Shown: positions 39,876-49,011 of the stretch, piece after piece
How the letters are laid out: every line of letters starts with the position of its first letter
How positions within the stretch are numbered: position 1 is the first letter of the stretch
Assembly: GCF_003626695.1 (NCBI RefSeq)
Contig: NZ_RBAH01000014.1
Span: forward strand, 1-64,000
Source of the DNA: Paenibacillus ginsengarvi
GTDB taxonomy: Bacteria; Bacillota; Bacilli; Paenibacillales; NBRC-103111
Length of the DNA: 64,000 bases
Direction of reading: 5' to 3'
Notes under the pieces: generated by a model
Seen by the model: the letters and a program-made list of their open reading frames with translations, nothing else
The model's database searches: none
What the model was told of the DNA's origin: nothing
Translations under genes and position numbers: made by a program

Positions 39876-40628
39876 TTAGTGCGATTTACGTTCGAACATA
39901 TACCAGCCCGCCGTATAGCTTATTATACAACTGGACAGCAAAAAACCGAATATTTGCAGCAGTTTGCCGGCAGCGGCCGTCTCGCCGACCCACAGCGTAT
40001 GCCAGTCCGTGTACGTGACGAACGACCAGATAGCCGTGCCGGGAAAGAAAAAGGGCAGCAGCTTCGCGGCCACATACAAGAACACGCACAAGGCCAGCGT
40101 GCCTACGCCGCTGCGCAGCCACTGCGCCACGAAGGAAGCGGCCGTGCCGACGGCGCTCATCGCCACGAAAGCGGCGGCATAAGCCGCGATCGAGCCGGGC
40201 AGCCCGGCCAGCGTCGCCCCGCCGTCGAGCACAAGTCCGGCTGCGACCGAGACGAGCCAAACGACGGCAAGCAGCGCCGCCAAATAGAGAAGCAGCGCGA
40301 GCACCTTGGATGCGAACGCGCCCGCCCGCGAGATCGGCCGCAGCAGCACCAGCTTGATCGTCCGGTCGGCATATTCGCCCGCGAACGATTCGGCAGCCGC
40401 CATGAACAGAAACAGCGGCAGCCAGACGGCGGTGAACAGGCCGAGCATCAATTCCGGGAAATCTCGCCCGAGCGAAAGCCCGATCCCCGTCTGGACACGG
40501 CCGAGCAGGAATGCCGCCGCCACCGGAACGAGCACGGTCAGCACAACCGTCAATTTCGTTTTCGTTTGGTAAAACAGCTTGGATGTCTCGTTATGCGTGC
40601 TCGCATACAGGCTATACAACTGCGCCAT
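39876..40628 (-). CDS. ABC-2-type transporter permease
   Basis: This 250-residue permease has six predicted spans. It begins MAQLYSLYASTHNETSKLFY followed by QTKTKLTVVLTVLVP, typical of ABC-2 exporters, with FAGEYADRTIKLVLLRPISRA as the coupling helix region. Its start lies 17 bases inside the end of the ATPase gene. It partners the ATPase at 40612. The transported compound is unknown. Such pairs beside a kinase/regulator often export antimicrobial peptides or lipids. Confidence 0.85.
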   Translation of the reverse strand: MAQLYSLYASTHNETSKLFYQTKTKLTVVLTVLVPVAAAFLLGRVQTGIGLSLGRDFPELMLGLFTAVWLPLFLFMAAAESFAGEYADRTIKLVLLRPISRAGAFASKVLALLLYLAALLAVVWLVSVAAGLVLDGGATLAGLPGSIAAYAAAFVAMSAVGTAASFVAQWLRSGVGTLALCVFLYVAAKLLPFFFPGTAIWSFVTYTDWHTLWVGETAAAGKLLQIFGFLLSSCIISYTAGWYMFERKSH

Positions 40629-41355
40629 GTGCGTTTTCCTCCCTCGCTCTGCGAATTTCGGCCAAATACGCTTGCTCGAGGCCCCCAGCTCCCCTCAGCT
40701 CTTCGATCGCCGCTTCGCGAATCAAAGCTCCGCCGTGCATGAAGCCGATCCGGCTGCATAGGCGCTCCATCTCGTCCAGCATATGGCTGGACAGGAGAAA
40801 CGTCGTGCCGCGGCTTTCAGCCATATGCTGGATGAGCTGCCGCAGCTCGACCGTCCCTTCTACATCCAGTCCGTTCGCCGGCTCGTCGAGAATAACAAGC
40901 TCGGGATCGCTCAACAGCACGGCGGCGAGAGCCAGCCTCATCTTCATGCCCAGCGAATAAGTGCCCGCCTTTTCCTTCCGATACGGAGTCAAGCCTACGA
41001 GCTCCAGCATTTCGTCGATTCGCGCAGGCCGCAAGTCCGGATAAAAACGCGCGGCCAGCAGCAAGTTCGCATATCCGCTCATATACGGATACACGTCGGC
41101 CGATTCGACCATGCTGCCCACCCGTTCCATAGCCGGGACGAATGATTCGTTCAGGCTGTTGCCGAACAAACGGATGTCGCCGCTGTCCGCTCTGCACAGT
41201 CCGGTAAGCAGTTTCAACACGGTCGTCTTTCCCGAACCGTTCGGCCCCACCAGACCGAAAATGTCCCCTCGCCGTACCTCGAAACCGACTTCACGGACGC
41301 CTCGCCCGTTCCAATACCGTTTATTCAGATCGCGCACCTGCACAATCGCCTCCAC
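40612..41355 (-). CDS. ABC transporter ATP-binding protein
   Basis: This 247-residue ATPase starts at the GTG at 41355, eight bases after AAAGGGGGG. Upstream in-frame ATGs extend into non-conserved residues. The Walker A is GLVGPNGSGKTT, the signature is YSLGMKMRLALAAVLLSDPE, and the Walker B is LVILDEPANGLD. It is the energising subunit for the ABC-2 permease that follows. Its upstream DNA is occupied by the TnpB element, so the element may have separated it from an original promoter or upstream gene. Confidence 0.85.
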   Translation of the reverse strand: MEAIVQVRDLNKRYWNGRGVREVGFEVRRGDIFGLVGPNGSGKTTVLKLLTGLCRADSGDIRLFGNSLNESFVPAMERVGSMVESADVYPYMSGYANLLLAARFYPDLRPARIDEMLELVGLTPYRKEKAGTYSLGMKMRLALAAVLLSDPELVILDEPANGLDVEGTVELRQLIQHMAESRGTTFLLSSHMLDEMERLCSRIGFMHGGALIREAAIEELRGAGGLEQAYLAEIRRAREENAHGAVV

Positions 41356-41543
41356 ATCCGGTCCCCCCTTTCGTTTCCATGACTGTCCGCCGCGTCCGTC
41401 CGAATACGCGATTTGGCGGCGCAAGTCCGCCAAATCGCCTTTCCCGCACCCGGGAAGCGGCCGCTTTCTTGCTGTTTTTATAAACAAAAAAGCGAACATT
41501 AGTTCCCACTTCTGTGGTATCCTGTATACAGGAGGTGAATATC

Positions 41544-42632
41544 TTGTTAAGAACGTACAAGTTCCGATTGTATCCTACAAGCGAGCAACAAGAAAAAATT
41601 CGCTGCACACTCGAACGCTGCCGCTTGCTGTACAATCGTTTGCTCGCTGAACGCATTCACACTTACAAAACGGAAGGTAAGGCGTTGACCTATGGCCAGC
41701 AAGCGAATACATTCCGAGAGCGCAAGCAGCATATTCCGGCGTTGAAAGACGTACACTCCCAGGTGCTGCAAGATGTAGCCAGGCGGCTCGACAAGGCCTA
41801 CCAAGCCTTCTATCGCCGCGTCAAGAGCGGCGAAAAAGCGGGGTTCCCACGCTTCAAGCCGCAAAGCCGCTACGATTCGTTCACCTATCCGCAAAGCGGA
41901 TTTGCTTTGGAGGGAACGCGTCTCGAACTCTCCAAGATCGGCCCTGTACGGATCAAATTGCATCGGCAACTTCGAGGGGCGATCAAAACCTGTACGATTA
42001 CATTAAAAAACGATCGATATTACGCTTGTCTGTCTTGCGAAATCGAAGCGGAGCCACTCCCCCAAACCAACCGTCAAGCAGGCGTAGACCTTGGCGTCAG
42101 GCAGCTCGCGGCAACCTCGGACGGATCTATTTTTGAAGCTCCGAAGCCGCTGCGCAAAAGCGAGGCGAAGCTGAAGCGGCAACAAAAGGCGGTGTCCAGA
42201 AAACAGCGCGGTTCGAGCCGCAGACGCAAAGCGGTCCTAAGGCTTGCGCGGCAGCATGAACGTGTGGCGAACCAGCGCAAAGATTACGCGCACCAAGTCA
42301 GCAGGACGCTGGTGAACCGCTACGACCTGATCGCTTTCGAAGAACTGAACGTGCAAGGGATGGTGAGAAACCATCATCTTGCCAAAACCATTGCGGATGC
42401 AGGGTGGAGCGGACTCGTACAATTCGTGACGTACAAGGCTGAAAGCGCCGGTCGTCAAGTGGTGCGTGTCGATCCGCGCTATACATCGCAGTGTTGCTCC
42501 ACATGCCATCACATCGTGAAGAAAACGCTCGCCGAACGTATCCATCGCTGCAAGCAATGCGGTACAACGCTAGATCGGGATGTGAATGCGGCGATCAACA
42601 TCCTGGAGCGCGCGAAGCGGCAAGTCTCGTAA
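41544..42632 (+). CDS. tnpB: TnpB RNA-guided nuclease
   Basis: This TnpB has about 362 residues from the TTG at 41544, which follows AGGAGGTGAATATC. The N-terminal LRTYKFRLYPTSEQQEKIRC is the family hallmark. The RuvC nuclease residues are the Asp in AGVDLGVRQLAATS, the Glu in LIAFEELNVQGM and the Asp in LDRDVNAAINI. A zinc ribbon, CSTCHHIVKKTLAERIHRCK followed by QC, is complete. TnpB proteins use a guide RNA derived from the element's right end to cut the vacated donor site. No transposase is encoded, so movement would need one supplied in trans. All catalytic residues are present, so the protein may be active. Confidence 0.9.
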   Translation: MLRTYKFRLYPTSEQQEKIRCTLERCRLLYNRLLAERIHTYKTEGKALTYGQQANTFRERKQHIPALKDVHSQVLQDVARRLDKAYQAFYRRVKSGEKAGFPRFKPQSRYDSFTYPQSGFALEGTRLELSKIGPVRIKLHRQLRGAIKTCTITLKNDRYYACLSCEIEAEPLPQTNRQAGVDLGVRQLAATSDGSIFEAPKPLRKSEAKLKRQQKAVSRKQRGSSRRRKAVLRLARQHERVANQRKDYAHQVSRTLVNRYDLIAFEELNVQGMVRNHHLAKTIADAGWSGLVQFVTYKAESAGRQVVRVDPRYTSQCCSTCHHIVKKTLAERIHRCKQCGTTLDRDVNAAINILERAKRQVS

Positions 42633-42733
42633 CCGCACAAAGGTAGACTAGGCTCGGACGGAGCCTTCGGGGAGGGACGAGGTTACGAGTCTCGATGATT
42701 CGAGAAGCCCACGGCTTAAGCCGTGAGGAGTCG
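42600..42733 (+). ncRNA. Candidate TnpB guide (omega/reRNA) at the right end
   Basis: The 3' end of tnpB and the right end contain two hairpins (CTCGATGATTCGAG at about 42691-42704 and CACGGCTTAAGCCGTG at 42710-42725). They sit where reRNA scaffolds lie in related elements, with the guide read from the flank beyond 42733. This is an expectation from the family. No transcript evidence is available. Confidence 0.4.
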
Positions 42734-43714
42734 TCACCGGTTGAAGCGTTCCCGCTCCTTCGGCTTGATCGTCTCTACCGTCTGACCGGTCAAGTCGACG
42801 CGATCCGCCTTCGTTCCATTGAAGCCGCCAAGATCGAGCATCACCTGAACGACCAGGCTGTGCGCGGTACCTGCGGCGTCTTTGCCGGACAGGCGAATTT
42901 CGGCCGTTTGGCCGTCCATATAGCGGTTCGCGTCTATCACAGCGTCTAGCTTAATGGCGTCGATGCGGATATCTTGCGTCAGCTTCGGAAGTTCCGGTTT
43001 CATATCGGGCGTAAACCAGGATTCGAAACCCGCTCCGCCGGCAGGAGAGCCTTTGTCTCCGGCCGCATCGCCGGACACCGGTCCGGCACCAACACCCGCA
43101 TGTCCGCGTTTGTCTTGGAAGCCGCCGGCATGTCCGATCAGCATCGAGCCGATCGCCTGTACCGCCGTCGGCACTTGGCTGCCGCTCAGGCTGAGCGTTA
43201 CTCGCTGGCTGCCGTCGGCGTTGTCGGTCAGAGTCACCCGGTCCTTCAAGTTGCCGACCAGCGCGTCGAATACGCGCTCCACGTTCTGAACCATGGCCGG
43301 GTCCGGCGTATGATCGGCCCCCCGCTTCGGACCGTGTTTTCCTTCTTCACCCGTACCCTGCTCGACAACCCGGTACACATTGCTGTCATCCGGCTTCAGC
43401 ACCGTTTGGCCGTCCTGGATGTAGACGTTCATCCCGTGCGCCGCATTTCCTGAGCTCAGCGACAGGTCCGCGCTTGCGGAAGCACCATCTTTCTTGAACG
43501 CGGCCTCCGCATCGATGAGCTTCGTCCCGTTGTCGGTGACGACGATACCCGCCTTGCCGGCGAAGCTGGTTGCGGTGTGCGTCTGCTTGACCGCCGTTTT
43601 CCACGCCTCGTAACCCGAATTTCCCGCCATGGCGGACAGTCCGCTAACTGTCAGCATGACCGCGCCGATGCCGAGACCGGCTCCCATCGCGATCCATTTC
43701 TTGTTCCTTTTCAT
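42734..43714 (-). CDS. Secreted or membrane-anchored protein with IS-derived C-terminus
   Basis: This protein has about 326 residues, starting at the ATG at 43714 six bases after GGAGGG. The N-terminal KRNKKWIAMGAGLGIGAVML segment followed by TVSGLSAMAG is a signal peptide or anchor. The remainder alternates polar beta-like segments (NVYIQDGQTVLKPDDSNVYR) with a low-complexity Gly/Pro/His stretch (FQDKRGHAGVGAGPVSGD). I do not recognise the family. The last codon and TGA overlap the GTCAC end of the TnpB element, so the original C-terminus may be lost. It precedes an ABC transporter/kinase operon and could be that operon's extracellular partner. Confidence 0.65.
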   Translation of the reverse strand: MKRNKKWIAMGAGLGIGAVMLTVSGLSAMAGNSGYEAWKTAVKQTHTATSFAGKAGIVVTDNGTKLIDAEAAFKKDGASASADLSLSSGNAAHGMNVYIQDGQTVLKPDDSNVYRVVEQGTGEEGKHGPKRGADHTPDPAMVQNVERVFDALVGNLKDRVTLTDNADGSQRVTLSLSGSQVPTAVQAIGSMLIGHAGGFQDKRGHAGVGAGPVSGDAAGDKGSPAGGAGFESWFTPDMKPELPKLTQDIRIDAIKLDAVIDANRYMDGQTAEIRLSGKDAAGTAHSLVVQVMLDLGGFNGTKADRVDLTGQTVETIKPKERERFNR

Positions 43715-43832
43715 CTTCATCCCTCCTGCTTAGTACCTGCATATTTAGAATAGCCGGGAGGTCTAAAGCGCCCCTAAATGAAGTGTAAAAAAAGTATAAA
43801 ATCCGGACGAATGGGAGCAGACATGCCAAAAA

Positions 43833-43861
43833 ACCGGCAGTACCTCAAGGACGGTCGCCGG
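43833..43861 (-). terminator. Terminator of germination operon 2
   Basis: ACCGGC and GCCGGT form the base of a stem whose minus-strand 3' side is followed by TTTTTTGG. It lies about 80 bases beyond the gerC-type gene at 43939. Confidence 0.65.
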
Positions 43862-43938
43862 TCCATATCCCTTATTTATTGCTACCCCCGCTTTTCGTCT
43901 TGCCGCACACGGACTTCGCTCAACCGTACTGCAGGCTG

Positions 43939-45024
43939 TTACTTCAAGTTGCCAAAATCTTTTATGTGTACAACCGCCTCGACTCGGATATCCGCCTTTG
44001 CAAATAGATCGCTCCACGGTTTTCGGGTCCATTCCGCGTAGCTCATCTTCTTTCTTGCGTACTGGCCGATTCCGATCGCGTCGGTGCCGTTCTTTTGCAT
44101 AAACTCGATCAGCGACTGGCATCGCTGGCGGATAACCTCGCCCATCTTCGCTTCTAGCTGCCGCTGCTCGGCGGCGCCTTGTACCGAGCGGTCTCCGGAA
44201 TACTCCAAAATGGAGCCCTTGATCGTCAGCCGGACCGTCGCTTGTAACGGAGCCCCCTGCCGATTCGCTCCGCCAGACGCGACCGTCACATTCCTCCGGC
44301 TCACTAAATGGCTCAAGGCTACTTTATCGTCGGGCTCTCCGTTTGTCGGCAATTCCAGAAACAGCTTGCCCGTATCGACGTCATCGCGGAGCATGCTTAA
44401 CAGCATCTGGTCTTCCGGCTTCACCCGTGCGATCATTCGATCTTTCCGGAACAAAGCGATGCCGTCGATGGCCAGATTGGTGGCCGAGCCTTTAATAATC
44501 ATCGCGATCGGCTCGATGCCGTCGTCATAATAGTTCGTGTCCGGCAAATTTTCGGCATGCACGACCGTCCGGATCAGATCGTCAATATATTCGCCGGAGG
44601 TGCCGCGGTTCGCAAAGGTTCGACCGAGCAGCGCCTTCGGATCTCCTTCCGTGACGAGCAGGTGGACTCGGCTTCCGAGGGAAGGGTCCCGCATCAGCAA
44701 ATCGAGATGGTCCCAAACTCCTTTTCTCGCGATCGATTCGCCGAATAACACCTGACGCACCTGTCCCTTTACGATCTCCCGGTCATTTCGCCGGTTAAAC
44801 ACGAGCATTGCTTCTTGCGGCGTTCTCGCGATCGTAGAATGTAACATCGTCTTCTTGCCCGTTGACAGCGGTATGCTTATTGTTACTTCCAGCTTGTCCG
44901 GCTCGTCGGCCCCCGCCGTATCGAAGGCGATTGTACGCATGAAGCCGACCTTCTCGAGTATTTTTTCGTCCGCGCAACCCGTCGTCAGCAGGACCGCCGC
45001 CAGCGCCGCCAGTATCCGTTTCAC
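43939..45024 (-). CDS. Ger(x)C spore germination lipoprotein (operon 2)
   Basis: This 361-residue C-type subunit starts at the GTG at 45024 after GGGAGG. Upstream frames extend into the gerB-type gene. The lipobox is LAAVLLTTGCADEKIL. The body includes EVTISIPLSTGKKTMLHSTI and the C-terminal SYAEWTRKPWSDLFAKADIR. It is shorter than the operon 1 protein (411 residues) and only moderately similar. It completes a second, separate germinant receptor with presumably different ligand specificity. Confidence 0.85.
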   Translation of the reverse strand: MKRILAALAAVLLTTGCADEKILEKVGFMRTIAFDTAGADEPDKLEVTISIPLSTGKKTMLHSTIARTPQEAMLVFNRRNDREIVKGQVRQVLFGESIARKGVWDHLDLLMRDPSLGSRVHLLVTEGDPKALLGRTFANRGTSGEYIDDLIRTVVHAENLPDTNYYDDGIEPIAMIIKGSATNLAIDGIALFRKDRMIARVKPEDQMLLSMLRDDVDTGKLFLELPTNGEPDDKVALSHLVSRRNVTVASGGANRQGAPLQATVRLTIKGSILEYSGDRSVQGAAEQRQLEAKMGEVIRQRCQSLIEFMQKNGTDAIGIGQYARKKMSYAEWTRKPWSDLFAKADIRVEAVVHIKDFGNLK

Positions 45025-46127
45025 GGTTTCGCCTCCCCGCCTTTCTTCCGGTACCGCATGGCAAGCGGGATCAATATAACGGGAAGGGCAAAAGCCAGCG
45101 CCATCTCGATTTTGAACATATACCGCAAAAGTTGAATCGATTGTCGTAAAAGTTGGGGGCCCCATCCGACCCCGTACACCATAAGCGTGATCGACGCTTC
45201 GAGCACCTTCTCCCTGGCCCCGGGAAATATACGCCGAAGCGTCAAAAGCGCGGCGAAGCAGAACATGACGGCCGATATGAGATTCGAGAAGAGAAAAAAA
45301 GTGAACACCAGATTTTCGACGCGATTGACGAACGGAAGCTCGATATATTCAAGCGAGCTAATAAGCGGATATTGGAGCCCCTTCAATTGCTCGAAGCTGA
45401 AAAAGCCGAAGCAGACCCATGTCGTCAGCAGCATTACGCCTGCAAAGCTGAGATGTCCGATCATAACCGCTCGGAACAGTTTGCTTTTGCCGTCAACGAA
45501 CGGGAATAAAAACGCGCACAACTCATAGCCGATAAATACCGAATAAACTTCCGTCCAGTTTTGCAGCGCTCCCCCATCCAAGGCCCCCTTGAACCAAAAT
45601 CCGGTAAACCGGATCAGCTTCCAATCTTCCCAAAAGTATGCGGTAAGAGCGACCATCCAGACCGACAATACGAAAAAGATCGTGTTCGCCTTGCATATGC
45701 CGTAAATCGTTTTCGTTAACAGCGCGTACACCATAAAACAAAACAAAATAAAAATGAGCATCGGGCTTGTTGTTTGAAACGCAATGAGGCGGAAAACGAG
45801 CAAAAAATGTTTGCCGATCGACGCCCCGAGACAGATCCAAAATAGGGCAAGCAGCACATAAAACGGGACGAGCATGAATTTCGGCACGGAAGCCTCGAGC
45901 AATTCGAAGATGGATGCCCCTCCGCCAATACGGTAGACGATGCGGTAAAGCAGCACATTGATAACGACGACGCCGGAAATCGGAATAAGCATGACCCAGC
46001 CGTTCGTACCGAAGTTTTCCGCAACGAGGCGCGGAATGCTGAACGCGGCTACGTCCAGCTCAATCATGTAAATGAGCAGGGCGATATGGAAATGATTTAA
46101 TTTTTCCTTCACGTGCATCGGCATCAT
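45021..46127 (-). CDS. GerB-type germinant receptor permease (operon 2)
   Basis: This B subunit has 368 residues and about ten membrane spans. It begins KLNHFHIALLIYMIELDVAA and has WICLGASIGKHFLLVFRLIA. It ends with a basic tail, IPLAMRYRKKGGEAKP. It overlaps the C gene by four bases and the A gene by four bases, so A-B-C are translationally coupled. It is well diverged from the operon 1 permease, consistent with a different ligand. Confidence 0.9.
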   Translation of the reverse strand: MMPMHVKEKLNHFHIALLIYMIELDVAAFSIPRLVAENFGTNGWVMLIPISGVVVINVLLYRIVYRIGGGASIFELLEASVPKFMLVPFYVLLALFWICLGASIGKHFLLVFRLIAFQTTSPMLIFILFCFMVYALLTKTIYGICKANTIFFVLSVWMVALTAYFWEDWKLIRFTGFWFKGALDGGALQNWTEVYSVFIGYELCAFLFPFVDGKSKLFRAVMIGHLSFAGVMLLTTWVCFGFFSFEQLKGLQYPLISSLEYIELPFVNRVENLVFTFFLFSNLISAVMFCFAALLTLRRIFPGAREKVLEASITLMVYGVGWGPQLLRQSIQLLRYMFKIEMALAFALPVILIPLAMRYRKKGGEAKP

Positions 46128-47608
46128 TTCCTCATTTTGTTTTTGATCGTGTTGCTTGAACGGCTTATGGACGGCCGTTTACGGATCGCCCAAAGCGGAC
46201 CGCGTACGAACGTATCGAGAAAGTCGGTGGAATTTTTCGGCGCAATCGGGGTCAAGTACGATGCTCCCAGATTCGTAATCCCCGCCAAATGGATGATGAC
46301 GAGACCGATCCCGATGGTGAGCCCCAAATTTCCGAGCATCCCCGCAAGAATGATGAGACCGAACCGGATGAGCCGGATCGAGCCGCTCATCACGTAGCTC
46401 GGAATGACGAACGAAGCGATCGCGGACGTGGCGACTGCAATAATGAGTATATTGCTCGTAAAGCCGGCCTGTACGGAGGCTTGTCCGATGACGATACCGC
46501 CGACGATGCCGATCGTTTGTCCGATCTTGGTCGGCAATCTCGCCCCCGCTTCCCGCAGCAGCTCGATCGTCGTTTCCATCAGCAATGCCTCCATGAGCGG
46601 GGGAAACGGCACTTTGCTCCGCGATTCGGTTAGATTTAACAGCATCGTATGCGGGATCATGTCATAATGAAACGTCGTAACCGACACGTAAAAGGCCGTA
46701 AATCCGATCGTAATCATAAAACCGACAAAACGAAGGATACGGACCGCCGTCCCGAGCAGCCAGCGATGGTAATAATCGTCGGGCGAACCGAAAAAGTCAA
46801 AAAAGGCGGTCGGACAACAAAAGACGGACGGGCTTCCCTCGACAATGCCGGCGATGCGTCCGCCGATAATTTTGGAAGCGACCGCATCCGGACGCTCCGT
46901 CGTCATGAATTGCGGAAAAACGGAGTTCGGATTATCGTCGATCAGCTGGACGAACATATTTCCTTCGAATACCCCGTCGATCTCGATGTCTCGAATCCGC
47001 TCCGTCAATGTCCGGACATTTTCTTCATTTGCGATGCCTTCCAAATAGACGAGTACGACTTCCGTCTTCGTCACCTCGCCTACGGTGAGCCGTATCGTTT
47101 TCAGATGGGAGCTTCGGATTCGCTGCCGCAGGACGCTCAAGTTTTGCGCGATGTTCTCGACAAAGCCGTCATGCGGACCGGCGATAACGCCCTCTGTTTC
47201 GGACTGCTCAATAGACCGGCCGACCGGATGTGCCACATCGACCAAATACGTTTCCTTGGCATAAAAGACAGCTGCTTTGCCGTACAAAACGCCTTCGACG
47301 CACATCTTCGCATCATCGACCCGTGTATAGAAAGAGCCGGACAGCAGCCCGGACACCTCCCTTTCGGACATCCGGGAAAAAGGCTCGACGATTTCGCGCA
47401 AAAGCTCGTCGTTCCCGACCAGAAAGGTAAAATAAAGCACATTCACACCGTTATTCGGAAAGCTTCGATGCGTAAGATCGGAGCAATCCCGGAACTGGCC
47501 GAGGATATGCTCGAACGTCGGCTCCTGCGGTTTATTTTCCGGCTTGACATCCGTTCGTTCCGGCTGTTTCCCGTTCCAGCTCTTCAGCCATGTTTGCCAT
47601 AATCCCAT
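46124..47608 (-). CDS. GerA-type germinant receptor subunit (operon 2)
   Basis: This 494-residue A subunit starts at the ATG at 47608 after GGGGAGGAGG. An ATG 111 bases upstream lacks a ribosome site. The N-terminal soluble domain includes NNGVNVLYFTFLVGNDELLR. The membrane domain includes GRIAGIVEGSPSVFCCPTAF and KVPFPPLMEALLMETTIELL. The subunit belongs to the family that releases ions and dipicolinic acid at germination. It leads a three-gene A-B-C operon that ends at the terminator near 43833. Confidence 0.9.
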   Translation of the reverse strand: MGLWQTWLKSWNGKQPERTDVKPENKPQEPTFEHILGQFRDCSDLTHRSFPNNGVNVLYFTFLVGNDELLREIVEPFSRMSEREVSGLLSGSFYTRVDDAKMCVEGVLYGKAAVFYAKETYLVDVAHPVGRSIEQSETEGVIAGPHDGFVENIAQNLSVLRQRIRSSHLKTIRLTVGEVTKTEVVLVYLEGIANEENVRTLTERIRDIEIDGVFEGNMFVQLIDDNPNSVFPQFMTTERPDAVASKIIGGRIAGIVEGSPSVFCCPTAFFDFFGSPDDYYHRWLLGTAVRILRFVGFMITIGFTAFYVSVTTFHYDMIPHTMLLNLTESRSKVPFPPLMEALLMETTIELLREAGARLPTKIGQTIGIVGGIVIGQASVQAGFTSNILIIAVATSAIASFVIPSYVMSGSIRLIRFGLIILAGMLGNLGLTIGIGLVIIHLAGITNLGASYLTPIAPKNSTDFLDTFVRGPLWAIRKRPSISRSSNTIKNKMRK

Positions 47609-47723
47609 TATGTGCCTCCTCCCCGAACGATATGGTCTCCTATACTGTTCCCCACCCTTTGGTAAAATAGCCAATAAACTGCATCGGAATTGGCCATACA
47701 CACCTATGTTTATTCGCAAAAAA

Positions 47724-47759
47724 AAGATTGAACCGGAGCGGTTAGCTCAGCTCAATCTT
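47724..47759 (-). terminator. Terminator overlapping the MFS gene end
   Basis: AAGATTGA and TCAATCTT pair across 20 bases. The stem's upstream arm lies inside the MFS coding end, and the minus-strand side is followed by TTTTTTTT. Confidence 0.6.
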
Positions 47760-48926
47760 TTTCCGTCTTGCCGGCCGGAGCAGCACGAGACTGCTGGCGA
47801 GCAGCACGAGGGCTCCGAATACATAAGGAAGCTCGATGCGAATATCGAATAACAGGCCCGCCAGCGCCGGACCGAATATGGTGCCGATGCTCGTATAAGC
47901 GTTGCTCATCCCGGCGACGAAGCCCTGCTCCTCCCCGGCATCCTTGGACAGCAGCGTATTGATCGTCGGGCGTAAGATGTTGTTGAACGTAAAGAAAAGC
48001 GAGGTGACGGCCATCACATAGAGGAATTGCCCCGAGAACAGCAGACAGACGAGCGATACGGCCGACAGCAGCAGCATGGCGGCTATGATCCGCCTCTCGC
48101 CGAATCGCCTTGAAAGCCTCTCGGTCAGCACGATCTGGTTAAACGTGCCGATCAAGGAGCATAGGGTGATCAGCACAGCGATTTCACGTGTTGTGAACCC
48201 GTAGCCCTGAACGACGTATAACGGAAAAACCGCTTCGAAGTGCGTAAGGCCAAACGTCATCGCAAATACGATCAGCAGCATAAGAAAATAACGCGACCGA
48301 ACCGAAAGCGCGATTTGGCGGAACACATGGTCCCGCTTCTCTTTCGCCTCCATTCGCTTCCGCCGCAGCTCCTCCGGCAGCGATTCCGGAAGTATTCGCA
48401 GGCTGCCCGCCATGGCCAGCAATCCGATGCAGGCGGAGGCGTAAAACGGCGCCTTGATGCCCCATTCGGCAAGCAAGCCTCCTATGCCCGGCCCGATAAT
48501 AAAGCCGGACGACATCGAAGCGCCGATCCATGACATCGCTTTGTTTCGCTTCTCGTCCGTCGTAATGTCGGCGGCGTAAGCGATGATCGACGGGACGAGG
48601 GCGGCCGAGCCCATCCCGCCGATCAAGCGCGAAACGAACAGCAGCGGCAAGCCCTCCGCGGCGGCTGCCGCCAGATTGGAGATGGCGAACAGGATCAGCC
48701 CGATTACGATCATCGGCTTGCGGCCGAAACGGTCGGACAGATTGCCTGCGATCGGCGAGAACAGGAACTGCGTCAAGCCGAAGCAGGAAACCAGATACCC
48801 TGCCGCTTGTCCGCCCGCCCCGTACTCCCGGAGAAGATCCGGCATAATCGGAATGACGATCCCCATGCCAAGATTGGCGAGAAACATATTCAGCAGCAGC
48901 AGTGGAAAAGCAGATTTGGAAAACAT
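47742..48926 (-). CDS. MFS drug exporter
   Basis: This 394-residue major-facilitator protein has 12 predicted spans. Motif A after span 2 reads GNLSDRFGRKPMIVIGL. The motif C region in span 5 is SSGFIIGPGIGGLL. The pattern fits the DHA1 proton antiporters related to Bmr and TetA, which expel drugs or metabolites. It is the last gene of a unit beginning with two amidohydrolases, about 85 bases upstream, so its substrate may relate to their products. An AGAGGT ribosome site precedes the ATG. Confidence 0.85.
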   Translation of the reverse strand: MFSKSAFPLLLLNMFLANLGMGIVIPIMPDLLREYGAGGQAAGYLVSCFGLTQFLFSPIAGNLSDRFGRKPMIVIGLILFAISNLAAAAAEGLPLLFVSRLIGGMGSAALVPSIIAYAADITTDEKRNKAMSWIGASMSSGFIIGPGIGGLLAEWGIKAPFYASACIGLLAMAGSLRILPESLPEELRRKRMEAKEKRDHVFRQIALSVRSRYFLMLLIVFAMTFGLTHFEAVFPLYVVQGYGFTTREIAVLITLCSLIGTFNQIVLTERLSRRFGERRIIAAMLLLSAVSLVCLLFSGQFLYVMAVTSLFFTFNNILRPTINTLLSKDAGEEQGFVAGMSNAYTSIGTIFGPALAGLLFDIRIELPYVFGALVLLASSLVLLRPARRKKIELS

Positions 48927-49011
48927 TCGTTACCTCTTCATGTAAGTATCGTGTAGCAGTTACCGTAATTTCGGACGGGCTTTACCGGACCAGCCGGCGC
49001 GCCGCTCCGGT

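Larger units (their letters stand above)
41505..42736 (+). mobile_element. TnpB-only IS200/IS605-type element (IS1341 group)
   Basis: The element carries only tnpB and no tnpA. At the left, a perfect palindrome TCCTGTATACAGGA (41520-41533) overlaps the tnpB ribosome site. The right end has the CACGGCTTAAGCCGTG hairpin (42710-42725) followed by AGGAGTCGTCAC. The left boundary is approximate. It lies between the ABC ATPase gene and the secreted-protein gene, which read away from it in one direction. Confidence 0.7.

Noticed and set aside
41505..42736. Complete IS200/IS605 transposon with tnpA
   Set aside because: No TnpA frame (HUH domain) exists on either side. Only TnpB and ends are present.
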